From positions 682,001-746,000 of the forward strand of contig NZ_CP031311.1 in the NCBI RefSeq assembly GCF_004799685.1: a stretch of DNA of 64,000 nucleotides, given 5' to 3'. The position numbers and the translations under genes were made by a program. Positions 27,487-35,793 of the stretch are shown in pieces (position 1 is the first letter of the stretch; each line of letters opens with the position of its first letter). The DNA comes from Halobellus limi (lineage in GTDB: Archaea > Halobacteriota > Halobacteria > Halobacteriales > Haloferacaceae). Below the pieces are notes generated by a model. The model searched no databases, was not told the DNA's origin, and saw only the letters and a list, made by a program, of their open reading frames with translations.

Positions 27487-28896
27487 TCAGCCGGAAGCAG
27501 AGTGCGTACCGGACAGCAGCGAGGCCGCCTCGAAGTCCATATCGAGTCGCTCTTCGACGCCGAGCAGCTCCGCGATCGTCGGCGCCACGGCCCGCGCGTC
27601 GACTGGTCCGTCGAGCGTCCCTCGGTCCGGGGCGGCGGGACCGCCGAGTCCGTACACCCCCAGCGTCTCCTCGTCAACGCGCCCGTGGGATCCCCCGACC
27701 CGCGTCGGATCGAGCGAGGTCAGTCCGTCGTCGCCGAAGAAGAGTTCGCAGGGATCGAAGCCGGGCTTGGCGTGGATGTCCATATCCGCGGCGTACGACG
27801 GAGCCGTCTCGCGGGTGTCCCACCAGTAATACTGGAACCAGGCGTCGGGTTCGGCGACCAGCACGAGGTCGCCCGCGTTCGGGTGGTCGATATCGCGGGC
27901 CGCCTTTCCGCTGTCGTCAAGCACCTCGGCGACGCCGTCGAGCGTTTCGAGCGTCTCGCTGGCGTCGGCGAGCACTCCCGAATCGGCGTACACGTGCGCG
28001 ATCTGGTGGTCGACCATCGCGAAGGCGGACGAGCGCGAGAGATCGACCTCCTCGCCGCCGCGGCCGTCGTCGGTCATCGAGAGCAGTCCCACCTCCCAGA
28101 GCGCGCGGTTGGGGAACGCGGGCGCGTCGACGGAGTGGAAGCCGTACTCGCTGACGACGTTCACGACCGTCTCCTCCCAGCGCTCGCCCCCGCGGAGGAA
28201 CGACAGGAACGATCCGAGGAGTTCGTCGACGGCTTCGAGTGCCGCGTCGGTTTCCGGCGCGTCGGGGCCGTGTCGCTGCGCGTCGTAGTCGAGGTGGGGG
28301 ACGTACACCCAGAGCAGGTCCGGGTCGTACCGTTCGATCGCCTCGCGGGCGGCGGTCAGAATCCACTCGCTGCTTCCCTCGTCGGCCGCCGGCCCCCAGT
28401 AGCTGTGCAGTGGGAAGTGACCGTGTTCGGCCTCCAGCTCGTCGTAGAACCCGTCGGGATTGGTCCAGCAGTCCATCTCGAGGAGGTTGTTCTCCTCGTC
28501 CTCGATCGGCGAGGGCGTCACCGCGACGTCGGCGGTCGTCCCGACGAGGTGCTGGAAGAACAGCACGCCGGAGGTGAGACCGGCGTCGGCGGCGGCCTCC
28601 CAGACGCGAGTGCGGTCGCCTCGGTCCCGCTCCCAGAAGGCCACCGCGTCGGCGTCGCGGTCGTACTCGCCGTTCGCCACGTCGCCGTGGGCCGCCGGCG
28701 AGCATCCGGTCGCCAGCGTGGTCTGCGCCGGAACCGTGACGGCGGGGAACGGCGGCCGGAGGTCGGCCGTCGTCCCCTGGCTCAGTAACTCGGTCAGGTT
28801 CGGCGTGCGGCCGTCGACGAGATGGTCGCGCTGGAGGCCGACGACGTCCAGGACGACGACGCGCCGGGCCGCGGTTGGCCCGCCGGACGCGGTCAT
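27487..28896 (-). CDS. Alkaline phosphatase superfamily phosphodiesterase (EboF-like)
   Basis: A 469-aa member of the type I phosphodiesterase/nucleotide pyrophosphatase family. The nucleophile region is PAVTVPAQTTLATGCSPAAHG (Thr within TVPAQTT, about residue 53), with metal-site segments VVLDVVG and YVPHLDYDAQRHGPD. Where the family usually has SDHGM, this protein reads SEYGFHS. The start overlaps the stop of the inositol-phosphate synthase gene (ATGA), so the two form an operon. Context fits EboF of the Ebo-type cluster; its substrate is unknown, perhaps a phosphorylated cyclitol or sugar. Confidence 0.86.
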   Translation of the reverse strand: MTASGGPTAARRVVVLDVVGLQRDHLVDGRTPNLTELLSQGTTADLRPPFPAVTVPAQTTLATGCSPAAHGDVANGEYDRDADAVAFWERDRGDRTRVWEAAADAGLTSGVLFFQHLVGTTADVAVTPSPIEDEENNLLEMDCWTNPDGFYDELEAEHGHFPLHSYWGPAADEGSSEWILTAAREAIERYDPDLLWVYVPHLDYDAQRHGPDAPETDAALEAVDELLGSFLSFLRGGERWEETVVNVVSEYGFHSVDAPAFPNRALWEVGLLSMTDDGRGGEEVDLSRSSAFAMVDHQIAHVYADSGVLADASETLETLDGVAEVLDDSGKAARDIDHPNAGDLVLVAEPDAWFQYYWWDTRETAPSYAADMDIHAKPGFDPCELFFGDDGLTSLDPTRVGGSHGRVDEETLGVYGLGGPAAPDRGTLDGPVDARAVAPTIAELLGVEERLDMDFEAASLLSGTHSASG

Positions 28897-30101
28897 TCGA
28901 CGGCGGCCTCCCTCGCGTGCCGGTCGACGTACTCGTCCAGCAGCGCGAACTGCCGGGAGAGGTCGTGTTCGTCGACGCCGAGCGGAGCCTTGAAGAACGA
29001 CGCGAGATGGCGCTGGAGGCCCCCCTCGCCGCGCTCGTCGGCGTGAGCGAGCAGACGCACCAGATCTAGCACGAGCGGAGCGGCGAGCGCCGAGTCCGAG
29101 CCCTCCCAGGTGAACTGCATCGTCATCTCGGTGTTCAGAAAGCCCTCGAAGTGGACGTAATCCCACGCGGTCTTCCAGTCGCCCAGCGACGGCGTGTAGT
29201 CGATTCGGACCCGGTTGTGTTCGAGACCGGGCAGGATGGAGTCGAGCACGCCTCCCTTACTCGCCAGTTTCCCGGCCTTGTTGGCCTCGTCTTCGAGGAC
29301 CCGGCCGTCGTCGTTGCCGAGGATGTTGTGGCCCTCCCACGAGCGCACGCGGAGGTTCCGACCGGCGAACATCGGTGCGAGCGCCGACTTGACGAGCGTC
29401 TCACCCGTCTTGGCGTCTCGGCCCGTGTGCGGGACGTCCCGGTCGTCAGCGAGTTCCCGGAGGCCGCCGAGCGCCGAGCCGGTACTCGGCGTGAAGTTCA
29501 GGTACGGGTGCTCGTCGACGAGCGCGGCGTACGCGTAGAGCGCGCTCGCCGGGAGGTCGCGGTCGTCGGCGGCGATCGCCCGCTCGAACGCGTCGATCGT
29601 GTCGTACCGGCCCGAGTCGTCCAGCGGGGGTTCGGTCGAGGCGACGTTCACCACCACCACGCGATCGAGGCCGTGCTCCCGGCGGAACGCCCGGTAGTCG
29701 TCTCGGATGCGCTCGACGACCTCGTCCACGGAAAGCCGGTCGTCGAGGGGCCCCTCATCGGCGAGATCGTCGACCGCCGCTCCGCAGTTCATCGCCGTTC
29801 CCGTCTCTATCCGCCGGTCGATGCGACGGAGGTCTTCGGCCACCGCGTCGACGGTTTCCGGACTCGGGACACCGCTCGAAGAGAGGTCCCGCGCCGTCTC
29901 CAGGAGGCTCTTCTCCCGGATATCGTGGCCGCCGAAGACGAGTTCCTCGACGTCGGGGAGGGCCAGCCGGGAGTACGGTTCCCGCGCCGTCACCAGGCCC
30001 GTCGTGTCCGTTTCTCCGCGGGCCAGTGCGCGCGCTCCCGCGATCGCAGTGGTCGCGACGTTTCCGCGAGCGCCGATCAACCAGACTCCTGTGCTTGTCA
30101 T
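28893..30101 (-). CDS. myo-Inositol-1-phosphate synthase family protein
   Basis: A 402-aa protein with N-terminal NAD-binding VWLIGARGNVATTAIAG (about residues 5-21). Family motifs include VVVVNVASTEPP, YLNFTPSTG, the active-site-like GRDAKTGETLVKSALAP and NILGNDDGR. MIPS converts glucose-6-phosphate to 1L-myo-inositol-1-phosphate by an NAD-dependent aldol cyclisation. It is the likely cyclitol source for the cluster. In many bacterial Ebo operons the cyclase (EboD) is instead a dehydroquinate-synthase-like protein. The ATG at 30101 was chosen because MTSTGVWLIGARGN starts the fold. Confidence 0.9.
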   Translation of the reverse strand: MTSTGVWLIGARGNVATTAIAGARALARGETDTTGLVTAREPYSRLALPDVEELVFGGHDIREKSLLETARDLSSSGVPSPETVDAVAEDLRRIDRRIETGTAMNCGAAVDDLADEGPLDDRLSVDEVVERIRDDYRAFRREHGLDRVVVVNVASTEPPLDDSGRYDTIDAFERAIAADDRDLPASALYAYAALVDEHPYLNFTPSTGSALGGLRELADDRDVPHTGRDAKTGETLVKSALAPMFAGRNLRVRSWEGHNILGNDDGRVLEDEANKAGKLASKGGVLDSILPGLEHNRVRIDYTPSLGDWKTAWDYVHFEGFLNTEMTMQFTWEGSDSALAAPLVLDLVRLLAHADERGEGGLQRHLASFFKAPLGVDEHDLSRQFALLDEYVDRHAREAAVE

Positions 30102-30323
30102 AGGCGTGAGCGTCTCTTGTCGAACTATCCACATTGTTATGCCACGTCTGACCGGGACGGTCGGCTGTTACACGACGCCTGAATGGGATTGACACACTGA
30201 GAAGCCGGGTGGCGATCAAACCCTTCCGAGCGCTCGGTACGGCCCTTCCTGTTGCAGTGGTACGTTTCGAGGTCAGCCGAAGGAGGCCCATAACGAAGTA
30301 CGAACTGATTGACACGTAATCCG
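30102..30323. promoter_or_regulatory. Divergent promoter region of the Ebo-like cluster
   Basis: This 222-bp gap separates the minus-strand pair (MIPS, phosphodiesterase) from the plus-strand genes starting with the TatD hydrolase. An AT-rich ATTGTTAT near 30132-30141 could be the minus-strand TATA and CATAACGAAG near 30290 the plus-strand one. No ORF was recognised. Shared control of the two arms is inferred from the arrangement. Confidence 0.4.
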
Positions 30324-31124
30324 ATGCGTATAATCGACCCCCATATGCATATGGTGTCGCGCTCGAGCGAGGACTACCGGCGTGCCCGACGCGCGGGAAT
30401 CGAGTGCTGTATCGAACCGGCGTTCTGGAGCGGGACCGACAAACAACACGCGGGCTCGTTCTTCGATTACTTCGAACACATCACCGACTTCGAGACCGAA
30501 CGCGCCGAGCGCGCGGCCGGGATGGACCACTACGTCACCATCGGGCTCGAACCCAAAGAGGCGAACTACCCGGAGATGGCCGAGAAAGTGATGGAGCGCA
30601 TCCCCGAGTACCTCGACCGCGAGAACGTGGTCGGCGTCGGCGAGATCGGTCTCGATCAGGGGACCGAAGCCGAGGAGTACGCGTTCCGCAGGCAGCTCCG
30701 GATGGCCGAGGAGCGCGAGCTCCCCGTCATCGTCCACACGCCCCACGAGAACAAACCGGAGGGGACCGAGCGGCTCGTCGAGATGATCCGGGAGGAGGAC
30801 GTCACCGAGGAGCGAATCGTCATCGACCACAACACGGAACACACCATCGACACCAGCCTGCAGACGGATTGCTGGGTCGGCTTCACCCTCTACCCCGGCA
30901 AGATCGAGGACGAGAAGGCCATCGACTTACTCGAGGAGTACGGCACCGACAAGATGATTCTCAACAGCGCGGCCGACTGGGACCCCTCGAACCCCCTGGC
31001 GGTGCCGATGGCCCGGGACAAGATGATCGACCGCGGCTGGGACCGCGAGGAGGTCCGAAAGGTCGTCTTCGAGAACCCCTACGAGTTCTTCGACCAGTCG
31101 CCGAACTTCGACTACGAGCCCTGA
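30324..31124 (+). CDS. TatD-related metal-dependent hydrolase (EboB-like)
   Basis: A 266-aa amidohydrolase-fold protein. Metal ligands are visible: PHMHM at residues 6-10, GEIGLD near 112, IVHTPHENKP near 150, VIDHNTEH near 175 and the late Asp in NSAADWDPSNP. TatD enzymes are nucleases or hydrolases; the Ebo homologue's substrate is not known. It starts the plus-strand arm of the cluster and lies 6 nt before the isomerase gene. The ATG at 30324 was chosen because an upstream TTG adds only five residues. Confidence 0.88.
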   Translation: MRIIDPHMHMVSRSSEDYRRARRAGIECCIEPAFWSGTDKQHAGSFFDYFEHITDFETERAERAAGMDHYVTIGLEPKEANYPEMAEKVMERIPEYLDRENVVGVGEIGLDQGTEAEEYAFRRQLRMAEERELPVIVHTPHENKPEGTERLVEMIREEDVTEERIVIDHNTEHTIDTSLQTDCWVGFTLYPGKIEDEKAIDLLEEYGTDKMILNSAADWDPSNPLAVPMARDKMIDRGWDREEVRKVVFENPYEFFDQSPNFDYEP

Positions 31125-31130
31125 GTGCCT

Positions 31131-31958
31131 ATGCGATTCGCCTTCTCAGCCAACGCGTTCCAGGAGTACGACCCGGTCGAGACCGTCGAGATCCTGGCCG
31201 ACGTCGGGTACGACGGGGTGGAACTGCTGTTCGGCGCGTCGCACCTCCACCCGGCCGACACCGACGAGGACGACGTCGCCGCGGTCGAGAACGCCCTCGA
31301 CGACGCCGGCCTCGAAATCAGCAACTGCAACGCGTTCATGGTGACCGCGGAGGACTTCCAGCACCCCTCCTACGTCGAGACCGATCCCGGGTACCGCCAG
31401 CAGCGCCTCGACTACACCCGCGAGTGCCTCCGCCTGGCCGACGCGTTCGGGGCCGACTCCATCTCCGTCCAGCCGGGGGGCCCCATTCCCGAGGGGAAGT
31501 CCCGCGAGTGGGCGATGGAGACGTTCGCGGAGGGGATGCGGTCGATCGCACAGACCGCAGAAGACCTGGACGTCGACCTGTTGATCGAACCCGAGCCGGA
31601 CCTGCTGATCGAGACGACCGATCAGTACCTCGACATCGACGGCCGGATCGACTCCGGGGCCGTCGGCTGCAACTTCGACGCGGGGCACCTCTTCTGCGTC
31701 GGCGAGGACCCCGCCGAGGCCGTCGGACGGCTCGCCGACCACACGCCCCACTACCACCTCGAGGACATCCCGGCCGACCGCACGCACGAACACACCCAGT
31801 TGGGCGACGGCGCGATGGACATCGACGGATTTCTCGAGGCGGTCGAGGCGACGGGCCACGAGGGGCTCGTCACCGTCGAGCTGTACCCGTATCAGGAGAC
31901 CGCCGAGGAGACGGCCCGCGAGGCGTACGAGTACCTCGAAGAGCACGGGTGGGCCTGA
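31131..31958 (+). CDS. Sugar phosphate isomerase/epimerase-like TIM barrel (EboE-like), copy 1
   Basis: A 275-aa xylose-isomerase-like TIM barrel. Metal-site segments visible are LIEPEPDLLIET (about 150), CNFDAGHLF (about 181), YHLEDIP and a terminal VTVELYPYQ. Such proteins isomerise or epimerise sugars or cyclitols. It lies 6 nt after the TatD gene and 7 nt before the UbiA gene. It is similar in layout to 33024-33872; a duplication is likely. A GTG at 31125 would add two residues. Confidence 0.88.
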   Translation: MRFAFSANAFQEYDPVETVEILADVGYDGVELLFGASHLHPADTDEDDVAAVENALDDAGLEISNCNAFMVTAEDFQHPSYVETDPGYRQQRLDYTRECLRLADAFGADSISVQPGGPIPEGKSREWAMETFAEGMRSIAQTAEDLDVDLLIEPEPDLLIETTDQYLDIDGRIDSGAVGCNFDAGHLFCVGEDPAEAVGRLADHTPHYHLEDIPADRTHEHTQLGDGAMDIDGFLEAVEATGHEGLVTVELYPYQETAEETAREAYEYLEEHGWA

Positions 31959-31965
31959 TCGAGCG

Positions 31966-32904
31966 ATGACTCACTCCCGACGCGGTACAGTCCGCGTGCG
32001 ACGCACCACGGCGGCGTACGCCGAGTTAGTTCGCGTCCCGAACCTCTTTACCGCACCGCCGGACGTGATAGCCGGAGCGGCGCTCGCCGTCGCCGCGGGT
32101 GGCGCAGTCGCGCTCCCTGCCGTCGCCGGCGTGGGCGCCGCGTCCGTACTGCTCTACGCCGCCGGTACGGCGCTCAACGACTTTTTCGACGCGCCCGTCG
32201 ACGCCGAGGAACGCCCGGAGCGACCGATCCCCACCGGTCGGGTGTCGCGCCCGGCCGCCGGCGCTCTCGGAGCCGCGTTACTGCTCTGTGCCGTGCTCCT
32301 CGCGGCCGCAGTCGCCGGAACCGATGCCGGCATCGGCGCGGCCGCGGTCGCGGCGGCGGTCGTCGCGTACGACGGCGCTCTGAAGGGCGGCCCGGCGGGC
32401 TTCCTGGCGATGGGCGCGGCGCGCGGACTGAACGTCCTGCTCGGGACGACGGCCACCGATATCTCGGTCGCGTCTCTCCCGCCGTGGGCCCTCGGTGTAC
32501 CGATCGCGGTCGCCGCGTACGTCGCGGGGGTGACGCTGGCGGCCGCCGACGAGGCGAGCGGCGCGGCCCGGCGGTCGGTGGTCGTCGCGGGCGGCGCCGC
32601 CGGCGTCGCCGGGGCCGCCGCGGTGACGCTCCTCGCGACCGTCGGCTTCACCGTCCGCCCGCTCGCCGCGGGCGTCGGCGTCGCACTCGCTGTCGGGTTT
32701 CTCGCCGTGACGGGACGAGCGCTCGCGCGGGCCTACCGCGACCCGTCGCCGGAGACGATCGGTCCGGTCATCGGAACGTGCGTGCTCGCGCTCGTCGTCC
32801 TCGATGCGGCCGTCGCGGCCGTCGCCGGCCTCGGGTGGACGCTGGTCACCGTCGCATTCCTCGGCCCCGCGGTCGGACTGGCGCGACTGTTCGAAGTCTC
32901 GTAA
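31966..32904 (+). CDS. UbiA-family prenyltransferase (EboC/SCO3242-like)
   Basis: A 312-aa membrane protein with about eight or nine helices. The first Asp-rich prenyl-diphosphate motif is NDFFDAPVD (about residues 64-72), and the second region is YDGALKGGPAGFLAMGAARGLNVLLG. That second segment, with its MG-R-LN-LLG pattern, resembles EboC/SCO3242 proteins more than archaeol-synthesis enzymes. It would attach a prenyl chain to the product of the cluster. It is co-directional with the TatD and isomerase genes. Confidence 0.87.
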   Translation: MTHSRRGTVRVRRTTAAYAELVRVPNLFTAPPDVIAGAALAVAAGGAVALPAVAGVGAASVLLYAAGTALNDFFDAPVDAEERPERPIPTGRVSRPAAGALGAALLLCAVLLAAAVAGTDAGIGAAAVAAAVVAYDGALKGGPAGFLAMGAARGLNVLLGTTATDISVASLPPWALGVPIAVAAYVAGVTLAAADEASGAARRSVVVAGGAAGVAGAAAVTLLATVGFTVRPLAAGVGVALAVGFLAVTGRALARAYRDPSPETIGPVIGTCVLALVVLDAAVAAVAGLGWTLVTVAFLGPAVGLARLFEVS

Positions 32905-33023
32905 TTTGGTGACACCACGATGAACCTGAGACACTCGATTTACCGAACCGGATCCGACCCGACGACGTCGCACCGACTCCCCGTGGCGGCCGATCCTTTC
33001 AGCAGGCTCGGGGGTGAGCGGTG

Positions 33024-33872
33024 ATGGTCGAGTTGGCCTTCTCCACGAACGCCTACACCGAGTACGCGCTCCCGGAGGCGGTTCGCCGCATCGGCGCTCA
33101 CGGCTACGACGGCGTCGAACTACTCGGCGACGAGCCCCACGCCTACTTCCCGACGTTCGGCGACGACGACGAGCGCGCGCTGTGCGACGCCCTCGCGGAG
33201 GCCGGGCTGTCGGTGTCGAACGTCAACGCGAACACGGCGATGGGTTACTACGACGACGCGCCGCCCTCGGCGTTCTTCGAGCCGAGCGTCGTCACCGACG
33301 ACGACGAGGCCCGCGAGTGGCGCGTCGAGTACACGAAGCGCGCCGTCGACCTCGCCGAGACGGTGGGGTCGCCCGCGGTCTGTCTCGCGACCGGACGACC
33401 CCTCGCGGGGAACCCGCCGGAACGCGCCCGGGAGCACCTCCGCGCGTCGCTCCACGAGATTCTCGACTACGCGGAGCCGCGGGGCATCGACGTCGGCATC
33501 GAGTTCGAACCGGAACTGCTCGTCGAGTGCACCGACGAGGTGTTGGCCCTGATACACGAGATCGGCCGCGAGTCGCTGGGCGTCAACCTCGACGTCGGGC
33601 ACGCGGCCGTGTACGGAGAGGACCTCACGGAGACCATCCACCGGAGCGCGGGCCACATCACCGGCGTACACCTGGAGGACATCGTCGGCGGCCGTCGGGG
33701 CAAGCACTACCACCGGATCCCCGGCGAGGGCGACCTCGACTTCCGGACCGTCTTCGACGCGCTGGACGACGTCGGCTACGACGGGTTCGTCACCCTGGAG
33801 CTGTACACGTATTCGCACGACCCCGATCGGGCCGCCGACCGTGCGTACGAGGAACTGACACAGTACTGCTGA
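33024..33872 (+). CDS. Sugar phosphate isomerase/epimerase-like TIM barrel, copy 2
   Basis: A 282-aa xylose-isomerase-like TIM barrel with the same landmarks as copy 1: IEFEPELLVE, NLDVGHAAVYGE, VHLEDIVGG and a late VTLELYTY. It starts 119 bp after the UbiA gene, so it may have its own promoter or share read-through. Two paralogues suggest successive isomerisation steps or different substrates. A GTG at 33021 is an alternative start that adds one residue. Confidence 0.87.
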   Translation: MVELAFSTNAYTEYALPEAVRRIGAHGYDGVELLGDEPHAYFPTFGDDDERALCDALAEAGLSVSNVNANTAMGYYDDAPPSAFFEPSVVTDDDEAREWRVEYTKRAVDLAETVGSPAVCLATGRPLAGNPPERAREHLRASLHEILDYAEPRGIDVGIEFEPELLVECTDEVLALIHEIGRESLGVNLDVGHAAVYGEDLTETIHRSAGHITGVHLEDIVGGRRGKHYHRIPGEGDLDFRTVFDALDDVGYDGFVTLELYTYSHDPDRAADRAYEELTQYC

Positions 33873-34002
33873 TACTGTCGGCTGTCGTTTCAGAGCTTCG
33901 CGGTCCGGGGTCGCACTACGTCGCGGGCGCACAGCCGACGGGACGAGGAGCGACCCGAGGGCGACTGTGCCGTCCGGCACACCAGTTGGCCGCTCCGGGG
34001 TT

Positions 34003-34479
34003 TCACCCCCGTCGCCGCGCGAGCCAGACCGGAACCGCCACCGCGATCGCGACGGCCGCCGGCCAGACGTCGGTGCTGGCGTAGAGGTTCCCGGCGGGCG
34101 GCAGCCAGGCGGTGAGCGGGAACAGATACGGCGCGCCGAACCCGTCGACGCGGATCACGAACAGGTCCAAGAACAGGTGGGTGACGCCGCCGAGAACCAG
34201 CGCGCCGAACGCCGCCCGGCGGTCGTCACTGCGGACCGTCATCGCTCCGACGCCGGCGAGAACGACCACGCCGCCGAGGGTGTGGATCCCCCAGAACGAG
34301 TACGGAACGCCGGCGGCGGTCCCGGCGACGGCTTCTCCGAGCACGGCGGCCTTCATCACGTCCGGCGTCACGGCCCCCACGGTCACGACCGGGAGGTATC
34401 GGTCCGGCAGGGCGGTCCGCCCTACGACGACCGCGCCCGCGACGTAGGCGAGCAACACGTGCGTGAGCAGATCGGGCAT
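34003..34479 (-). CDS. Membrane-bound metal-dependent hydrolase-like protein (YdjM/DUF457 type)
   Basis: A 158-aa integral membrane protein with about four helices. It begins MPDLLTHVLLAYVAG and carries TPDVMKAA and GGVTHLFLDLFV, the His/Asp pattern of the YdjM-like family of putative membrane metal-dependent hydrolases. Its ATG overlaps the stop of the upstream OB-fold membrane gene, so the two are coupled. Substrate unknown. Confidence 0.82.
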   Translation of the reverse strand: MPDLLTHVLLAYVAGAVVVGRTALPDRYLPVVTVGAVTPDVMKAAVLGEAVAGTAAGVPYSFWGIHTLGGVVVLAGVGAMTVRSDDRRAAFGALVLGGVTHLFLDLFVIRVDGFGAPYLFPLTAWLPPAGNLYASTDVWPAAVAIAVAVPVWLARRRG

Positions 34480-34931
34480 CACTCGCCCTCCCGCGGGACG
34501 AACCGCCACCCGCTCCGGTCGACGCGCCACCGCCGGAGGAAGCCGGCGGCGGCGAGCAGCGCCCCGAGGACGGACACCCCGTACATGTACCCGATGCGGC
34601 CGGTGGACTGGACGTCGTAGGCGGTCGTCTCCATCCGTCGATCGGGGCGGAGCGTCCCGTACACCTGCACGCTGTCGCCCGGGTCGACCGCCCGCGGCGG
34701 CGGGTCGGAGACGGCGAACCGGAGCGGGTCGGCGGCGAGGACGACCGTCCCGTCCCCCGTCTCGACCACTTCTCCCCACAGGTGCACCCGTTCGCCCACG
34801 TGCGAGGGGTACTCGTCGTCGATCGCTTCCGGATCCGGGTAGGCGTCCGACCCGTTGAACTGCAGGCCGAACCCCACGACGAGAGCGATCAGCGCGACAC
34901 ACAGGACGAGAAGCGTCGGAAGACGGCGCAC
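34479..34931 (-). CDS. Membrane-anchored protein with an OB-fold-like domain
   Basis: About 150 aa from the GTG at 34931 (VRRLPTLLVLCVALIALVVGFG, an N-terminal helix), then an OB-like segment (YPSHVGERVHLWGEVVETGDGTVVLAADPLRFAV, DPGDSVQVYGTLRPDRR) and a C-terminal helix (YMYGVSVLGALLAAAGFL). An ATG at 35003 would add 24 polar residues before the helix. Family not named; the architecture suggests a membrane-bound stress or binding module. It is coupled to the downstream hydrolase-like gene. Confidence 0.7.
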   Translation of the reverse strand: MRRLPTLLVLCVALIALVVGFGLQFNGSDAYPDPEAIDDEYPSHVGERVHLWGEVVETGDGTVVLAADPLRFAVSDPPPRAVDPGDSVQVYGTLRPDRRMETTAYDVQSTGRIGYMYGVSVLGALLAAAGFLRRWRVDRSGWRFVPREGE

Positions 34932-35042
34932 GGGTGCAATCCGTTCGGATTGGGTAATGATGCTTTCGCTGTCGCTTCCTCCGGCGCCGTCGACGACCGT
35001 CATCCGACAGGATGAGAATGCTGCGGCTCCAAGGGCGGAACG

Positions 35043-35288
35043 ATGAGCGACGACACGCCGAGCGAACACGACGGAGACGAGCGCCTGTTCGCGCTGACCC
35101 GAGACAACCTCCTGCTGGCGGCGATCCTCCTGTTCGGCATCGCCGGCTCGGGTCTCGTGCGCCGGCTCCTCGGTGAACTCGGCTACAACGACCTCGGTGC
35201 GCTCGTGTTCATGTTCGGCTACGGCGGGATGATCTTCGCGATCTGGTACGGTTGGATCCGTCCGATGGACATCAGCGGCCCGAACTGA
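35043..35288 (+). CDS. Small membrane protein
   Basis: An 81-aa protein with an acidic N-terminus and two hydrophobic segments (about residues 23-42 and 52-72), ending IRPMDISGPN. No family recognised. It is divergent from the OB-fold membrane gene. Expression is supported by its conserved-looking composition rather than by any motif. Confidence 0.65.
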   Translation: MSDDTPSEHDGDERLFALTRDNLLLAAILLFGIAGSGLVRRLLGELGYNDLGALVFMFGYGGMIFAIWYGWIRPMDISGPN

Positions 35289-35361
35289 CCGCCGCCCGCT
35301 CGTCTGAGGGGACGAAGAACGGAACTTTAATACTCGATTCGCGCCGAAACTCCGGACAAGG

Positions 35362-35613
35362 ATGCTCCCCCTACAGCTCGTCGACAGTTTCCTGCTCAAC
35401 TACAACGTCGGGCAGGCGCTCCTGCTCGTCTTCGTGTTCGCGACAGTGGGCGTGCTCCCCCTGAAATCACAGAAGGTTCTCGCGCTCAACACCATCGTCT
35501 TCGGGCTGATCTTCGCGTTGACGCCGCAGTCGCTCGTGCCGATCCACTACCTCTTTCTCGGTCTGGCCCTCCTCGTCGTCGGCCCGCTCCTGTACGCGAC
35601 CGCGAGCAACTGA
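35362..35613 (+). CDS. Small membrane protein
   Basis: An 83-aa protein with three hydrophobic stretches (QALLLVFVFATVGVLPL, NTIVFGLIFALTP, HYLFLGLALLVVGPLLY). A TTTAATAC element (about 35326-35333) lies 29-36 bp upstream of the ATG. Function unknown. A palindromic element follows 44 bp after the stop. Confidence 0.68.
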   Translation: MLPLQLVDSFLLNYNVGQALLLVFVFATVGVLPLKSQKVLALNTIVFGLIFALTPQSLVPIHYLFLGLALLVVGPLLYATASN

Positions 35614-35657
35614 GTCGGGAACGCGAGGGATCGACGTCTCGAACCGGGTCCACGGCT

Positions 35658-35739
35658 TATAGTAGCGTTTGCAAGTCTCCACTCACTCGATCGCACGCTG
35701 TCGTGCGATCGGATGAGCAATCAGTCGCTAACTACTATA
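35658..35739. mobile_element. 82-bp imperfect palindrome, MITE-like
   Basis: Ends TATAGTAG (35658-35665) and CTACTATA (35732-35739) are perfect inverted repeats. The centre GATCGCACG-CTGT-CGTGCGATC (about 35689-35710) is a perfect hairpin with 9-bp arms. The arms between are only partly complementary. It lies in the 180-bp gap 35614-35793. I recall similar palindromes in other haloarchaeal genomes. No target duplication is obvious. Confidence 0.55.
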
Positions 35740-35793
35740 GTTTCAACGACCGGAGAGCGCGACGTTTAACCGCCGTCGCGGACAACCGAGGCT

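Noticed and set aside
31966-32904. UbiA protein as the archaeal lipid enzyme digeranylgeranylglyceryl phosphate synthase
   Set aside because: The second motif region with MG-R-LN-LLG and the cluster context fit EboC/SCO3242-type enzymes better. Phylogeny would decide.
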